The notes under the pieces are model-generated. The model made no database searches. It saw only the letters and a program-made list of their open reading frames with translations, and was not told the DNA's origin. The position numbers and the translations under genes were made by a program. DNA of 64,000 bases, taken from the NCBI GenBank assembly GCA_030549495.1, contig JAUIRK010000813.1, positions 1 through 64,000 on the forward strand. The letters are read 5' to 3'. The DNA comes from Nectonema munidae. Lineage: Eukaryota; Nematomorpha; Nectonematoida; Nectonematidae. How positions within the stretch are numbered: position 1 is the first letter of the stretch; every line of letters starts with the position of its first letter. Shown in pieces: positions 15,041 to 27,200 of this stretch.

Positions 15041-17991
15041 ATGCAAAAATAATCTATAAATGAAATTGGCATTGTTGATTTGATATGAAAATGTCTATAT
15101 TTCATGTAAAATTTGAATGAATGTTCTCGAAGACAGATTTTAGAAATAAACCGCAACTTTGTTTCACACTTATAAGTATTTTGAAATCCAAATGCAAAAA
15201 TAATCTATAAATGAAATTGGCATTGTTGATTTGATATGAAAATGTGTATATTTCATGTAAAATTTGAATGAATGTTCTCAAAGACAGATTTTAGAAATAA
15301 ACCGCAACTTTGTTTCACACTTATAAGTATTTTGAAATCCAAATGCAAAAATAATCTATAAATGAAATTGGCATTGTTGATTTGATATGAAAATGTGTAT
15401 ATTTCATGTAAAATTTGAATGAATGTTCTCGAAGACAGATTTTAGAAATAAACCGCAACTTTGTTTCACACTTATAAGTATTTTGAAATCCAAATGCAAA
15501 AATAATCTATAAATGAAATTGGCATTGTTGATTTGAAATGAAAATGTGTATATTTCATGTAAAATTTGAATGAATGTTCTCGAAGACAGATTTTAGAAAT
15601 AAACCGCAACTTTGTTTCACACTTATAAGTATTTTGAAATCAAAAGGCAAAAATAAGCAATAAATGAAATTGGCATTGTTGATTTGAAATGAAAATGTGT
15701 ATATTTCATGTAAAATTTGAATGAATGTTCTCGAAGACAGATTTTAGAAATAAACCGCAACTTTGTTTCACACTTATAAGTATTTTGAAATCCAAATGCA
15801 AAAATAATCTATAAATGAAATTGGCATTGTTGATTTGATATGAAAATGTGTATATTTCATGTAAAATTTGAATGAATGTTCTCGAAGACAGATTTTAGAA
15901 ATAAACCGCAACTTTGTTTCACACTTATAAGTATTTTGAAATCCAAATGCAAAAATAATCTATAAATGAAATTGGCATTGTTGATATGAAATGAAAATGT
16001 GTATATTTCATGTAAAATTTGAATGAATGTTCTCGAAGACAGATTTTAGAAATAAACCGCAACTTTGTTTCACACTTATAAGTATTTTGAAATCCAAATG
16101 CAAAAATAATCTATAAATGAAATTGGCATTGTTGATATGAAATGAAAATGTGTATATTTCATGTAAAATTTGAATGAATGTTCTCGAAGACAGATTTTAG
16201 AAATAAACCGCAACTTTGTTTCACACTTATAAGTATTTTGAAATCCAAATGCAAAAATAATCTATAAATGAAATTGGCATTGTTGATTTGATATAAAAAT
16301 GTCTATATTTCATGTAAAATTTGAATGAATGTTCTCGAAGACAGATTTTAGAAATAAACCGCAACTTTGTTTCACACTTATAAGTATTTTGAAATCCAAA
16401 TGCAAAAATAATCTATAAATGAAATTGGCATTGTTGATTTGATATGAAAATGTGTATATTTCATGTAAAATTTGAATGAATGCTCTCGGAGACAGATTTT
16501 AGAAATAAACCGCAACTTTGTTTCACACTTATAAGTATTTTGAAATCCAAATGCAAAAATAATCTATAAATGAAATTGGCATTGTTGATTTGATATAAAA
16601 ATGTCTATATTTCATGTAAAATTTGAATGAATGTTCTCAAAGACAGATTTTAGAAATAAACCGCAACTTTGTTTCACACTTATAAGTATTTTGAAATCCA
16701 AATGCAAAAATAATCTATAAATGAAATTGGCATTGTTGATATGAAATGAAAATGTGTATATTTCATGTAAAATTTGAATGAATGTTCTCAAAGACAGATT
16801 TTAGAAATAAACCGCAACTTTGTTTCACACTTATAAGTATTTTGAAATCCAAATGCAAAAATAATCTATAAATGAAATTGGCATTGTTGATTTGATATAA
16901 AAATGTCTATATTTCATGTAAAATTTGAATGAATGTTCTCAAAGACAGATTTTAGAAATAAACCGCAACTTTGTTTCACACTTATAAGTATTTTGAAATC
17001 CAAATGCAAAAATAATCTATAAATGAAATTGGCATTGTTGATTTGATATGAAAATGTGTATATTTCATGTAAAATTTGAATGAATGTTCTCAAAGACAGA
17101 TTTTAGAAATAAACCGCAACTTTGTTTCACACTTATAAGTATTTTGAAATCCAAATGCAAAAATAATCTATAAATGAAATTGGCATTGTTGATTTGATAT
17201 GAAAATGCGTATATTTCATGTAAAATTTGAATGAATGTTCTCGAAGACAGATTTTAGAAATAAACCGCAACTTTGTTTCACACTTATAAGTATTTTGAAA
17301 TCCAAATGCAAAAATAATCTATAAATGAAATTGGCATTGTTGATTTGATATGAAAATGTGTATATTTCATGTAAAATTTGAATGAATGTTCTCAAAGACA
17401 GATTTTAGAAATAAACCGCAACTTTGTTTCACACTTATAAGTATTTTGAAATCCAAATGCAAAAATAATCTATAAATGAAATTGGCATTGTTGATATGAA
17501 ATGAAAATGTGTATATTTCATGTAAAATTTGAATGAATGTTCTCGAAGACAGATTTTAGAAATAAACCGCAACTTTGTTTCACACTTATAAGTATTTTGA
17601 AATCAAAAGGCAAAAATAAGCAATAAATGAAATTGGCATTGTTGATATGAAATGAAAATGTGTATATTTCATGTAAAATTTGAATGAATGTTCTCGAAGA
17701 CAGATTTTAGAAATAAACCGCAACTTTGTTTCACACTTATAAGTATTTTGAAATCCAAATGCAAAAATAATCTATAAATGAAATTGGCATTGTTGATATG
17801 AAATGAAAATGTGTATATTTCATGTAAAATTTGAATGAATGTTCTCGAAGACAGATTTTAGAAATAAACCGCAACTTTGTTTCACACTTATAAGTATTTT
17901 GAAATCCAAATGCAAAAATAATCTATAAATGAAATTGGCATTGTTGATTTGATATGAAAATGTGTATATTTCATGTAAAATTTGAATGAAT

Positions 17992-20100
17992 GCTCTCGGA
18001 GACAGATTTTAGAAATAAACCACAACTTTGTTTCACACTTATAAGTATTTTGAAATCCAAATGCAAAAATAATCTATAAATGAAATTGGCATTGTTGATT
18101 TGATATAAAAATGTCTATATTTCATGTAAAATTTGAATGAATGTTCTCAAAGACAGATTTTAGAAATAAACCGCAACTTTGTTTCACACTTATAAGTATT
18201 TTGAAATCCAAATGCAAAAATAATCTATAAATGAAATTGGCATTGTTGATTTGATATGAAAATGCGTTTATTTCATGTAAAATTTGAATGAATGTTCTCG
18301 AAGACAGATTTTAGAAATAAACCGCAACTTTGTTTTACACTTATAAGTATTTTGAATCCAAATGCAAAAACAATCTATAAATGAAATTGGCATTGTTGAT
18401 TTGATATGAAAATGCGTTTATTTCATGTAAAATTTGAATGAATGTTCTCAAAGACAGATTTTAGAAATAAACCGCAACTTTGTTTCACACTTATAAGTAT
18501 TTTGAAATCCAAATGCAAAAATAATCTATAAATGAAATTGGCATTGTTGATATGAAATGAAAATGCGTTTATTTCATGTAAAATTTGAATGAATGTTCTC
18601 AAAGACAGATTTTAGAAATAAACCGCAACTTTGTTTCACACTTATAAGTATTTTGAAATCCAAATGCAAAAATAATCTATAAATGAAATTGGCATTGTTG
18701 ATTTGATATGAAAATGTGTATATTTCATGTAAAATTTGAATGAATGCTCTCGGAGACAGATTTTAGAAATAAACCACAACTTTGTTTCACACTTATAAGT
18801 ATTTTGAAATCCAAATGCAAAAATAATCTATAAATGAAATTGGCATTGTTGATTTGATATAAAAATGTCTATATTTCATGTAAAATTTGAATGAATGTTC
18901 TCAAAGACAGATTTTAGAAATAAACCGCAACTTTGTTTCACACTTATAAGTATTTTGAAATCCAAATGCAAAAATAATCTATAAATGAAATTGGCATTGT
19001 TGATTTGATATGAAAATGCGTTTATTTCATGTAAAATTTGAATGAATGTTCTCGAAGACAGATTTTAGAAATAAACCGCAACTTTGTTTCACACTTATAA
19101 GTATTTTGAAATCCAAATGCAAAAATAATCTATAAATGAAATTGGCATTGTTGATATGAAATGAAAATGTGTATATTTCATGTAAAATTTGAATGAATGT
19201 TCTCGAAGACAGATTTTAGAAATAAACCGCAACTTTGTTTCACACTTATAAGTATTTTGAAATCCAAATGCAAAAATAATCTATAAATGAAATTGGCATT
19301 GTTGATTTGATATGAAAATGTGTATATTTCATGTAAAATTTGAATGAATGCTCTCGGAGACAGATTTTAGAAATAAACCACAACTTTGTTTCACACTTAT
19401 AAGTATTTTGAAATCCAAATGCAAAAATAATCTATAAATGAAATTGGCATTGTTGATTTGATATAAAAATGTCTATATTTCATGTAAAATTTGAATGAAT
19501 GTTCTCAAAGACAGATTTTAGAAATAAACCGCAACTTTGTTTCACACTTATAAGTATTTTGAAATCCAAATGCAAAAATAATCTATAAATGAAATTGGCA
19601 TTGTTGATTTGATATGAAAATGCGTTTATTTCATGTAAAATTTGAATGAATGTTCTCGAAGACAGATTTTAGAAATAAACCGCAACTTTGTTTTACACTT
19701 ATAAGTATTTTGAATCCAAATGCAAAAACAATCTATAAATGAAATTGGCATTGTTGATTTGATATGAAAATGCGTTTATTTCATGTAAAATTTGAATGAA
19801 TGTTCTCAAAGACAGATTTTAGAAATAAACCGCAACTTTGTTTCACACTTATAAGTATTTTGAAATCCAAATGCAAAAATAATCTATAAATGAAATTGGC
19901 ATTGTTGATATGAAATGAAAATGCGTTTATTTCATGTAAAATTTGAATGAATGTTCTCAAAGACAGATTTTAGAAATAAACCGCAACTTTGTTTCACACT
20001 TATAAGTATTTTGAAATCCAAATGCAAAAATAATCTATAAATGAAATTGGCATTGTTGATATGAAATGAAAATGCGTTTATTTCATGTAAAATTTGAATG
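17992..20100. repeat. 4-5-mer higher-order repeat at array end
   Basis: Marker gctctcggagac followed by accacaac occurs at 17,992, 18,746 and 19,350. Each is followed by a tgtctatattt monomer ending ctcaaagac, then a tgcgtttattt monomer. After the first and third markers the order of four variant monomers is the same, including a rare ttttacac monomer that lacks one base (ttgaatcc). Spacings are 754 bp (5 x 151 minus 1) and 604 bp (4 x 151). The middle copy lacks two of the units. This is the typical mark of unequal exchange in blocks of several monomers. Confidence 0.8.
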
Positions 20101-20119
20101 AATGTTCTCGAAGACAGAT

Positions 20120-20560
20120 TTTAAAAATAAACCGCAAATTTGTTTTACACTTATAAGTATTTTGAAATCCAAATGCAAAAATAATCTATAAATGAAATTG
20201 GACTTGTTGATTTGTTATAAAAGTGTGTATATTTCATGTAAAATTTTAATTAATGTTCTCGGAGACAGATTTTAAAAATAAACCGCAAATTTGTTTTACA
20301 TTGATCAGCATTTTCAAATTCTAAATGCAAAAAGAATTTATAAATGAAATTACGATTGTTAATTTGTTATAATAATGTGTATATTCTATGTAAAATTTGA
20401 ATGAATGTTTTCAGAGACAGGTTTTAGAAGTAAACCGCAAGTTTGTTACACACTTATAGGTATTTTCAATTTCTAAATTCCAAAAATGAAATCAGCATAC
20501 CCGATTTGATATAAAAAAATATATTTCATGTAAAATTTGAAAGTATATTTTATTAGATAT
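20120..20560. repeat. Degenerate right edge of the satellite
   Basis: The last three monomers (from about 20,124, 20,273 and 20,425) accumulate substitutions and small deletions and then dissolve into unique sequence by about 20,560. The recognisable core motifs (aaataaaccgcaa, cagacaggtttta, ataaaaaaatatatttcatg) persist with changes. Decay toward an array edge is expected where unequal exchange no longer reaches. Confidence 0.85.
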
Positions 20561-22160
20561 AATACTCATCAATCAAAATTTTGATTGACATTTCCCAAAA
20601 AGTAACCATGATTTTAAAAAAATTTAAACTATAAAGTGTTATGTGTTCAAAACTGTATATATTTATAAATTTTCAAACGAGTATATAATATAGAACCAAA
20701 GTTATAAGCTTAACTAAAGATACAGTCAGGATTTTGCTGAAAAAGTTGAACTTTTGATTTTGATTGACAGATTTAGGCATGAGTAGGTCATTCAACTGCC
20801 ATGAAAATGGTATCAAAAGATGCAGCTATCAATTTTAGGAAATGTCCCGAAGTATGGTAGCAAAAGATGTAGCCAATTTGGTACAAGAGAAATCTTAGTT
20901 GAGGGGGGGGGGGGGGGGGGGGGGGGGGCTAAACTGATAGGGTATAAAACTTAATTAAAATTTTTATAAAACTCATATAAAAAGGAGCAGTTATATTCTA
21001 AAGTACAAATAAAATTTAAAATAAGCACTTATAAAAAGAGAGATTGTGTTTAGTTTAGGTCCATCTTAATTTAGGCTAGTCTCTTGGAGATCAATCTTTC
21101 TAAAAAAATCGTTCAAAAAAGTTCAATTTCGTTTTAAATAAGTTTTTTTAGTTCTTGTATCCCTCACGCACTTGAAATAAGTTATTTATGTTTATATATT
21201 TTTAATGCAATTCCAATCCTTTTATTTTTTCGCAATTGCTAAACAGGATTTTAAAATGATAATAAAAGAAAGTTGAAAAAATCACTGATGAAATATGAGC
21301 TATATATTTCAAGGGCTCTTCAATTTATTTACAAATTTTTAAAAAGCAAGATAATTGTTAAGTGGAGAAAAATATTTTACGTTTGCTAACGCTTCTTAGA
21401 AAGACGTATATCGGATTCTCATATGTTCGAATATAACTCATATAAAGTTAAACTGACTCGAACAAAACAAAACTATATTTGTTTGAAAAATTCCTATTTT
21501 TTCAAAATGGTGCTAAAAAATTACAAATATGTCTGAAATTATTAGTTGCAGAATGTAACAAAAAATTTACCGACCTTGATATTACTGTATGTGGACAGAT
21601 TTCATAGATCCATGATTTTCTTTGAATTCATAGCATTGGAAAGATGAAAAATAAAATCAAATTGTTGTAGAATATATAACTGATGAAGATTAAAAACTTG
21701 TCATAAAGATTATGGATCTTCAATATTAGTTGATGATTTTTCTTCGACTTTGATTTCAGTAAAAAATCTAATTGTTTTATCTGAAAATAAGCCATTTTTA
21801 TACAGATTGATTGAAAATTCAAGTTAAACAAGACATCTAAATTTGTTTCAATACTACTAGAGATTGTGGTGATGTTACTACCCCTTTGAATGGTAGGGAA
21901 TTTGGTAATGTAGCTCGTGTTTCACAAAAATGTTTATGTATAACAGCAACATCAGTTAACGTGTTTTTAGTTTCTGCCATTTGATAATACTTCAAATCGT
22001 TCAAGAATGACAACTGAAGGTATTGAAAAGCCAGTTTTTTACAATAATATCATCAATTAAAATTTTTGGATTTTTCTCCCAATAATCTTAACAGAACGTA
22101 TCAATCAATGAAATAAACTTTTTTACTTAATTTTTATTGATCAAATATATATTTTTAAAT
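20561..22160. other. AT-rich intergenic DNA, no gene seen
   Basis: No coding signal or RNA gene is recognisable. The stretch holds a 26-base G run (listed separately) and a short internal near-repeat at about 20,806-20,880 (two copies of a caaaagatg-type motif). Long A/T-rich text with frequent stops in all frames. Confidence 0.6.
20903..20928 (+). repeat. Poly-G tract (26 G)
   Basis: An uninterrupted run of 26 G in a region of roughly 70% A+T. It may be expanded by slippage or its length may be affected by assembly error. Confidence 0.9.
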
Positions 22161-22163
22161 GTA

Positions 22164-22464
22164 GATGTATCAGATATCCGACTCCGCAGATGCGGTTTAT
22201 TCGCAAAATTTTTTACATCCACTTAACATCCCATCCTCGGCTCATTTAAGTTTCTTGCATTTTTACTTTATCCAAAATTTTTATGAAAAGTATTTCTTTA
22301 TGATAACACATATGGAATGACATCTCTTTAAATTTTTAAGAAGTACAAAACTTGCGTTTACTTAGATAGTAATCATGATATCCACATCCGCTAGGATGTC
22401 AAATGTGATATTCGCTTCTGCGGATACAAAAATTCACATCCCATACATCTCTAGTCTTGGTTTT
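22164..22464. mobile_element. hAT-like MITE (TAGAGATGTA ends)
   Basis: About 300 bp with imperfect terminal inverted repeats. The left end reads tagatgtatcagatatccg and the right end, reversed, reads ctagagatgtatgggatg, both followed by a tatccgc/gcgg subterminal motif. A second copy lies at about 38,885-39,200, sharing long stretches from ctttatccaaaatttttat through to catacatctctag, and a partial one begins near 32,545. No coding capacity, so it would have been moved in trans by a hAT transposase. I could not find a clean target duplication for this copy. Confidence 0.65.
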
Positions 22465-22837
22465 CTTTAGTAACATTCATAACCTGTCAAACATTTTATA
22501 TTACAAAATATGAATAGGACTACTCCGGCTGTTAATTACAAAAAAAATTTAAGTTTAAAATGACAGTTAAAGAAAGCTGAGTGAACGTGAGACAGTTTCA
22601 AATTTAAGAATAAACAGTCAAACAATCATGTCAAACGAAAGCTTTGAAAGTTGACATCCCTATACAGTAATATTTTAAAAAGTAAAATTTTAATTCTTAT
22701 TTTCTGTTGAACAAAATAACATTCATAGCAGATGGGTCAGGAGTTTCAAAGATATGGGCTGCACTTTTTTTGACAAATTACTGAATGGGTAAGTTGAGTT
22801 TTGCACTTTTACGTCCCTCTTTATAGTAGATGCATCA

Positions 22838-23140
22838 GAAGTACCATCAGCTGGAAATTATGGACTTACAATGTGACTTTGTGATGGAAAACAAATTTTT
22901 AACAGTCAAATTGATTCCTTTTTCTCAATATACTCGTTGGTTTCAAAAATCCCTATGTATGTTTGACACAACTCATTTTTGAGAGCAAATTTTTTCAATG
23001 ATGGATATCAAAAAGTGAAAGTACATACCAATACTAACAATGATCATATGAATGCTATTTTGACAGTTTATTCGTGTACCAATTTAACTGCTGAATTTGA
23101 TTAAATAGTTAGAAAGAGATGTCAAGTTTGGAAAATCCGA
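22838..23140 (+). pseudogene. hAT transposase remnant, C-terminal dimerisation region
   Basis: Plus-strand frame from about 22,850 reads EIMDLQCDFVMENKF, then CMFDTTHF, a stop, EQIFSMMDIKK, a stop and K, matching the conserved ending of ZBED5/GTF2IRD2-type hAT transposases (typically ...LQ.E.IDLQC...FGTTYLCEQ.FS.MN..KSK...). A further piece in another frame near 23,098-23,130 (NLTAEFD, stop, IVRKRCQV) matches the usual end (FD.LV..KRCQ). Several stops and at least one frame change make it a dead fragment of about 100 codons. The catalytic core is absent nearby, so it is a 3' remnant. Confidence 0.7.
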
Positions 23141-24134
23141 AAAGAAAAATTAAGAATAAAAACTTCCTTCAAATTAATGTTCATTTTTATTATGATTCTT
23201 TGTATTTTTATAGACACTTGGGTTTTATCGTGCCTGCAAGAGCCATTCGTGAGATAGATTAATGTTATAGAAAAGAGTAAGCTTACTAAATTTGAAGGTT
23301 AAAGTAAGCAAAAATGAAAGAAGACCTGTACAATTTATTTAAAGAAACAAACTGTAAGTGAATCAAAAAATGGCTCAATTAATAGGAAGAATCTTTTAGA
23401 AATATCAAAGTACTGAGCGAAAAAAATTGATAATAATAATAATAATGATGATGATGATGGGCAACAATAATAAATAAGTTGTAATTATATTAACCATGCC
23501 TAAAGGCAAATAACAAATAAAATGCATTAACAAACACAATTTTCTAATTTTCTTCAGAATATAAAAAAACAAGGAAAAACAAATGTGTAACAGAGCAGAA
23601 GTTTGTCATAATCCTTTCAAAATTGAAGGTACTCAATGGTATGCAAATTATAAAAGTTTGATGAAAGCTAAGGTACGAGTCTTCGCGCTAAAGAAAGATG
23701 TAAAAATGGAATGATTATGAGAATCGGTGTACGAAATAATAAAAAATAATTTGAAACATAAAATATTTGCAATCTAAAAATGTGAAAATAATAATAATAA
23801 AGCCAAAAATTTATAAAATAATTGAAAGATTTTCATTGGCGATAATAAAAGGAAGTTTTTAAAAACCCAAATGTTGTCAAGTCTAATATTATGTTGATAG
23901 GGTATAGCATACACGGATTTTGTTTTTGTTGACTAAGTTACTGCAATCTGATTGTGTATGTGTGAACAAAGGTGAGGAAGTCCCAAGATGTGTCAATACA
24001 AGCACTCATGGGGAAAAACAAAAATAAAAATCATGAACACATATGGTACTTTAGTTTGAATAATCACTAGTTTTTATATAAACGAAAAAGGAATAAAGTA
24101 GTGAATTTGGAAAAACGTGAAATTCATCAGTGTA
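23141..24134. other. AT-rich spacer and probable 3' UTR of the bZIP gene
   Basis: No coding exon is recognised. A trinucleotide stretch (AAT then GAT units) lies at about 23,427-23,462. The segment next to 24,134 would be the 3' UTR of the minus-strand bZIP gene. The first clear minus-strand AATAAA I see is at about 23,326, giving a UTR near 800 nt if it is used. Confidence 0.4.
23427..23475 (+). repeat. AAT/GAT trinucleotide microsatellite
   Basis: Runs of AAT then GAT units followed by a short interrupted AAT stretch. Confidence 0.8.
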
Positions 24135-24224
24135 TCATGAAACAGTGGAGAATGCTTTTAAAGAAAGATTCAGATGATTATTGTGGCTTTTTGAAGAAAC
24201 AACTCCGTAAAAATCGCAGTTTTT
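24135..24224 (-). CDS. bZIP gene coding exon 8 (terminal, predicted)
   Basis: Excellent acceptor attttgtttcag|AAAAACTGC at 24,225, correct phase 0, then 29 residues ([20 protein letters not shown]...AFSTVS) and stop TGA at 24137-24135. It encodes no hydrophobic span. No resemblance to known sequence was recognised, so it rests on the acceptor, phase and position only. An alternative downstream exon with a membrane segment was looked for between 20.6 and 24.1 kb and not seen. Confidence 0.5.
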   Translation of the reverse strand, partial: KNCDFYGVVSSKSHNNHLNLSLKAFSTVS

Positions 24225-27200
24225 CTGAAACAAAATTAAAATTATTGACACGCTACATATAGGTGTTTGGGAGAAAAAGTTACAGAAAGATAATTATTTT
24301 CTGATTGAATAGCTACTGAGTTGTAAACCTTTGAAGTAAATTTAGAAAGCATTGATTGTAAATGTTGAAGTTGATTTGTGAGAGACCTATACGAAGAGAA
24401 TGAAAATAAAACACGTTTATGACGCACAAAAGAAATGAGAGAAACGGTTTACTTGTTTGTGTTTTCGAGATTTTCGATTTGTGTTAGAAGAGTATGATTT
24501 TCTTTATTGTATATTTTAACTCTAAAATTAAAGTAGGTAATGTGTGAGTTTAATAAGCTAAAAATGTTGATTTAACCTTTTTTCCAACGTATCGACATAT
24601 TCCTTCTTTTTCCTTCTACTTTCTTGAGCTGAAATCTTTAAAGTAAAACATAATGATACAATAAATATTTAGTGTCGCTAATTCAGAAAAATATATATGA
24701 AAGAAAAGTGTATACCTTATTTTTAATTTTGCGTCTAATTTTTTTCAACGTCTTTTCCTCACTCTTGGACAATGGAAGTTGTGAGGGAATACAATAGCCT
24801 TCAGCAATGAGAGTTCTATTTTCTTCATCTGTCAATTGCAATGGGCCAATTTGTTGATTAGACTGAATAATATAAATGACCCAGAATTAAAATAACATAA
24901 TAAACTAGAGTACAGAGTTATGTGATATTGAAAATAATTATCATTGAATCTCAAATACTTATATTTTAGAAACCATTGAAAGTAATAAAACATAAACTCA
25001 GACTTTTGAAAGAGATTTTTATCACAAACAAATGTTATATGGTTCGTGAAATTTTTTTGTGCTCCCTAGAATAATTGAGACATTCAATGACACAAGAAGA
25101 GATTTTTTCCCAACTTCAGTTTAAATTTACTACAATTGAATGAATGTTTGAAAAAGAAGTGAAATTCAAAAGAAACAAATTTTCGGTTTTAATATTCTAG
25201 TTCCCAGTATAATCATCTTTTTCCTCTGAGGTGAGATATGTTTCGAAGAGCAATACACTAACCCTACTGTTAGTTCTGCATGAAGGAAGCAAATTATTTT
25301 TCCATCAACAAATTTTTCCAAATGTCAAGACTCTTGTCGGACAATGAGTTCTTATCCAAAGTTTCATACCTAGGAGATTATTTTCGTACAAGGATAATCA
25401 TTTAAGGACATGTTGTTCATACTACGAGGTAAAATAAATACTTTAAATAGCATTGTGGCAAAGGCGGTTGTGTGAATGAGATTGGCACATTTTTTCTAAC
25501 TTTAATGAATATATGGAAAAAAGGGTGTTAGCAGAAAGTGGTACGTATCCAGTGTTGAACAGCAGTTACAGTCACTTTTTGGTTGTTATTACACGAAGAA
25601 AGGAGATCCCGGGTATGGCAATATGAGGACAAAAGATCTCTTTGCAGCAAACATTGAAGATATCAATTTATTAAGCATGAATAAAAAAGAAGACGCCGTC
25701 GATCTCCCATGCCACGACATTCGCAAAGCTAAATTTCAGTCGTCGTTATCATTCGCACTCCACAAAAAGTGAAAACGCATTACTGAGATAAAGAGCAATG
25801 AAAATTTTGATTAAACTTTCAACAACAGATCTGTGCGAAAAACATTTGTAGGAGTCGATAGCGTTTCCTTGCAGTAACGTTCTCTTGCTTTCCTTATTGC
25901 AGTAACGTCATTGGAGCCATAAAAGCAACAAACTTATTTCAAATAAGCAGGAACAAATATCGAAAACTAAAAGTGTGTAATACTTGAATACACTTTAAAA
26001 TGTCAATTTTTTGTCATAATTAACTTTGTTACATTTAATACTTCCATTTCTCAATAAAAGTTTTCGATTTTTATTTAATTCATAAAAGTTATCCGCCAAA
26101 TTGAAAATGATATGTTTAACGGTTCATGCAGTTCGGAGACGTAATGATCTTTAGAAAAACTAAGGTTATGTATCAAACTTATTCATTATATTGAAATGTG
26201 AAAGTGTAGGATAAGGCAAATTAAGAGGAGCACCTGACTACTCATCCCACAAAAGGAGTGCTACATGATAAAATCTTCCCTAAATATGATTGCAATAAGT
26301 GTCTCCTCAATTAAAACAAGTCATCAAAGAGTGATCCCAATAATCGACTACTATCGTATCATATATAAAAAATATTGATTCATCTTTAAAACTTTCAATA
26401 TTTTTTTAAAGAAATAATGAAGCGTTTGAGTTTAAATGATGAAATTTCATGGATCATATATAAAAATATTGATTCATCTTTAGAAATTTTTTTTCTAGGT
26501 ATCTACCTCTAGATTAAAAGAAACTACAAACATTAATTTTGAGTCCTAAGAAGACATTTATATAGTATGTTTCCAAATTCTCACCCTGTTAAATAGGTTG
26601 TAAACGGGTAATTTGGTGTAAATCATTGACTTTATATAAAATCAAATAGATAGGAATACTTAGATTCACTATCACTACTGCTATTTGGAGGAGTTATTGG
26701 CTGGAGTATATTTGAAACACATAAATTTCTTACAATGTACATAAGAAAAGTCGAGAATTTTTGGAAAGACTCTTTAGATTTCACCAAGTTCAATTGTACA
26801 TCATACTTTATTTCAAAATTAAAAAAAGGGGGCGTGAGTATGGTTGGTTAGATATTGGATTCGATAACTCAAGGTCATGGGTTCGATCCTACATCAAGCT
26901 TGCTTTCCTCATAGTTCGATACAAGCGGCGCAAGTCTGCCTTTTCGATGAAAACGCCCTACGGTACCATTATTTCAAAATCGACTATACAGTATACAAAG
27001 AGCATTAAGATTTTTATAATATTTAATTAGCTTTCAACATAGACACATAGTCACTTATATCTAGGCAGGCAGGCAAGGGAAAGACACGGATTTTTCCTAT
27101 TTCCTCATCTAAATTTTTGGAATAATTGTAAATTTTATTATCTTTAACATAATGTACAATTTTTATATTACCTCATAACACATACTATCATACTAGTCTA

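Larger units (their letters stand above)
1..20560. repeat. 151-bp satellite DNA array
   Basis: Head-to-tail tandem array of about 136 monomers, all in one orientation and starting before the window. Spacing of the gaaataaaccgc motif is 151 bp over almost the whole stretch (e.g. 329, 480, 631; 784 to 935). One monomer has about 38 G/C of 151. Diagnostic variable sites: (a) gatttgatatg, gatatgaaatg or gatttgatata; (b) aaatccaaatgc or aaatcaaaaggc; (c) ctcgaagac, ctcaaagac or ctcggagac; (d) tgtgtatattt, tgtctatattt or tgcgtttattt. Short open frames read from it (e.g. at 590-838, 1868-2053, 3241-3429 on the minus strand) are by-products of the repeat: 151 is not a multiple of three, so frames do not carry through. 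Such an array could be (peri)centromeric or heterochromatic; that is inference. Confidence 0.98.

Noticed and set aside
1-20560. CENP-B box in the satellite
   Set aside because: No match to the usual TTCG....A..CGGG pattern could be found by eye in the monomer consensus.
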